Source: JANMJD01 sp963828405
GTDB taxonomy: Bacteria > Actinomycetota > Acidimicrobiia > Acidimicrobiales > Ilumatobacteraceae
Assembly (NCBI GenBank): GCA_963828405.1
Contig: CAWHEG010000031.1
Location: 1,736,001-1,800,000 of the forward strand
Reading direction: 5' to 3'
Length of the DNA stretch: 64,000 nucleotides
Shown here: one piece after another, positions 62,147 to 64,000 of the stretch
Layout: every line of letters begins with the position of its first letter
How positions within the stretch are numbered: position 1 is the first letter of the stretch
The notes under the pieces: model-generated
Seen by the model: only the letters and a program-made list of their open reading frames with translations
What the model was told of the DNA's origin: nothing
Database searches by the model: none
Made by a program: the position numbers and the translations under genes

Positions 62147-64000
62147 GTGAACACGGCAGAGTTGGCTGGGACGTACGGACTCACCAGTCGGGCTCTCGAG
62201 CGCGCAGGCGCTGGCGTCACTCCACCGTGACGGCCCCAACGTCCTGCCGCGCCCACATCGGCGCGGTCAGATCCGCCAGTTGGCCGCACAGCTCACCCAC
62301 TTCTTCGCCTTGATGCTGTGGGTCGCCGGTGGCCTGGCCATCGTCGCCGGCATGCCGCAGCTGGGCGTGGCGATCTTCATCGTGATCGTCGTCAACGGGA
62401 TCTTCGCCTGGGCGCAGGAGGCCCGCGCCGAGCACGCCGCCGACCGGCTCGGTGAGCTCGTTCCCCGCCGGGCGACCGTGGTGCGCGATGGGCGGGTGCA
62501 GACCGTCGAGGCGAGCGATCTCGTAGTCGGTGACCTCGTACGGCTCGTGGCCGGCGACCGCATCGCCGCCGACCTCACCCTGATCGAGTCGTCGGCGCTG
62601 CGCATCGACTCGTCGACGCTCACCGGTGAGAGCGCCGCGGAGCTCGCCGCCGCCGGTGAGCTCGCCGCGGCCGGCACCCTCGTGGTCGGCGGCGACGGCT
62701 GGGGAACCGTGTACGCCACGGGGCGCGGACGAAGTTCGCCCGGATTGCCGAGCTCACCCTGACCAGCACGCGTCCGCGAACCCCGTTGGCCCTCGAACTG
62801 GATCGGGTGGTCCGGCGGATCGCGTTGATCGCGCTGGTCGTCGGGGCGGCGTTCTTCATCATCGCCGTGACGTTCGGGGAGGGCGCTTCGGATGGGTTCC
62901 TCTTCGCCATCGGGGTCACGGTCGCCCTCGTGCCCGAGGGCCTCCTGCCGACGATCACCCTCGCCCTCGCCGTGGGCGCGCAACGGATGGCCCGCCGCGA
63001 TGCGCTGGTTCGTCGGCTCGACGCCGTGGAGACCCTCGGGTCGACGACCTTCGTCTGTACCGACAAGACCGGGACGCTGACACTCAACCAGATGAGCGTG
63101 GCCGAGGTCTGGACGCCGGCTGGATCGGCGCGCATCAGCGGGACGGGCTACGGCCCGGAGGCGGCGATCTCCTACACGAGCGGGTCGCGTCCTGCCGTCG
63201 CCGCGCTGGCCCGCGACGCCCGAAGCTCTTCGGACGGTCGCATCAGGCACGACGGCCGGGCGTGGGTGCCCTTCGGCGACCCGATGGAGGCGGCGATCGA
63301 TGCGCTGGCCCACCGGTGCGGAGCGGCCGACGACGAACCGCTGATCGGTCGGGCGCCGTTCGATGCCGGCCGTCGGCGGATGTCGGTGATCGTCGAGCGT
63401 GGCGGAGAACGGGTGCTCCTCGTCAAGGGGGCGCCCGAGTTCATGCTGCCGATCGCCACTGGCGACGTCGGGGTGATCGGCGCGGAGGCCGAGCGCCTGG
63501 CGGGGAGTGGTCTACGCGTGCTCGTCGTCGGCATGCGCCGCCTCGCGCCCGGCGAGCCCGGCGACGAGATCATCGGGCTCGAGCACTCGCTCGGCATCGT
63601 CGGGCTGCTCGGCCTGTACGACCCACCGCGTCCGTCGGTCACCGCAGCGATCAACCGCTGCCGCCAGCTCGGCGTCGGGGTGGTGATGCTGACCGGCGAC
63701 CATCCGGCCACTGCCGCGGCCGTCGCCCGTGAGATCGGGCTGTCGCTCGACTCGGTGACCGTCGTCAGGGGGGCCGACCTGCCCGAGGACGACGACCGAC
63801 TCGCCGATCTCGTGACCCGCGACGGCGCGGTGATCAGTCGGCTGGATCCGGAGCAGAAGCTGCGCATCGCCCGCGCCCTGCAGCGCCGCGGTCATGTCGT
63901 GGCGATGACGGGCGACGGCGTGAACGACGGACCGGCGTTGCAGGCTGCCGATGTCGGGGTGGCGATGGGGGAGTCGGGGACCGACGTCGCCCGCGGCGCG
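62147..64000 (+). CDS. CtpF-like P2-type cation-transporting ATPase (3' end outside window, frameshifted)
   Basis: Cation-pumping ATPase. The N-domain has GLSSAQALASLHRDGPNVLP, actuator SSTLTGESAAELAAAG, and membrane motif VALVPEGLLPTITLALAVGA (PEGL, type II, not the CPC of metal pumps). Phosphorylation site VCTDKTGTLTLNQM, KGAPEFMLPI, VMLTGDHPATAAAVAREIGL and MTGDGVNDGPAL follow before the window ends. One-base shifts near 62195 and near 62735 (a missing G) split it. PEGL plus lacking CPC suggests Ca2+, Na+ or K+ transport, like mycobacterial CtpF, a DosR target. A DosR-like box precedes it. Confidence 0.8.

Overview
This is about 64 kb of high-GC DNA from an actinobacterium. The class is probably Acidimicrobiia or a relative. 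That placement is inferred from many F420/flavin luciferase-like oxidoreductases, an Rv0121-type F420 enzyme, a mycothiol-type DinB enzyme, a PIM-acyltransferase-like gene, and repeated DevR/DosR-like promoter boxes. No rRNA, tRNA, CRISPR array or intact insertion sequence was recognised. About ten otherwise well-conserved genes carry single-base frameshifts, usually in G or C runs, while their motifs stay intact. I read most of these as indel errors in the assembly, not as gene decay.

Region 1 (1-0.75 kb) is a decayed patch: a transposase remnant, a truncated MNT nucleotidyltransferase and a HEPN fragment. Region 2 (0.9-11.5 kb) is catabolic: a metallo-beta-lactamase-fold alkylsulfatase relative, an arylsulfatase, acyl-CoA synthetase, LLM oxidoreductase, a Rieske dioxygenase and a DinB/mycothiol enzyme. 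It also holds a MerB-like organomercurial lyase in which an in-frame UGA sits at the expected catalytic cysteine and is followed by a SECIS-like hairpin. Region 3 (11.5-18.7 kb) handles metals: CopA, a secreted copper-associated protein, CopZ, a divergent CsoR with its operator, an ECF sigma factor with a membrane partner, and an Acr3 arsenite pump. Region 4 (18.8-31.9 kb) has a TIR-domain protein, an amidohydrolase, an isochorismatase-like hydrolase, a membrane-lipid operon (acyltransferase, PAP2, flippase-like), a K+ channel, a thiolase, an SDR and a TetR regulator.

Region 5 (32-41.5 kb) is a second catabolic block: molybdopterin oxidoreductase, VOC, SnoaL-like and LLM proteins, a CoA-transferase and an acyl-CoA synthetase. 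Four palindromes of the form TTGACR-N4-YGTCA lie upstream of an amidohydrolase, two LLM genes and the tetR gene, and may be operators of one TetR regulon.

Region 6 (41.5-64 kb) is the most coherent. Its gene content resembles the mycobacterial DosR dormancy regulon: a phosphoribosyltransferase-hydrolase fusion, a four-domain universal stress protein, zinc alcohol dehydrogenase, a divergent GroEL, NirK-type copper protein, an acyl-CoA synthetase/pyruvate-dehydrogenase-like operon ending in an acyl carrier protein, and a CtpF-like P-type ATPase. Eleven intergenic boxes close to GGGACNTTCGNCCC precede these genes. At six promoters a -10-like hexamer follows the box after 22-24 nt, and three of those predict leaderless mRNAs. 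I infer a hypoxia, nitric-oxide or dormancy regulon; the regulator itself is not in the window.
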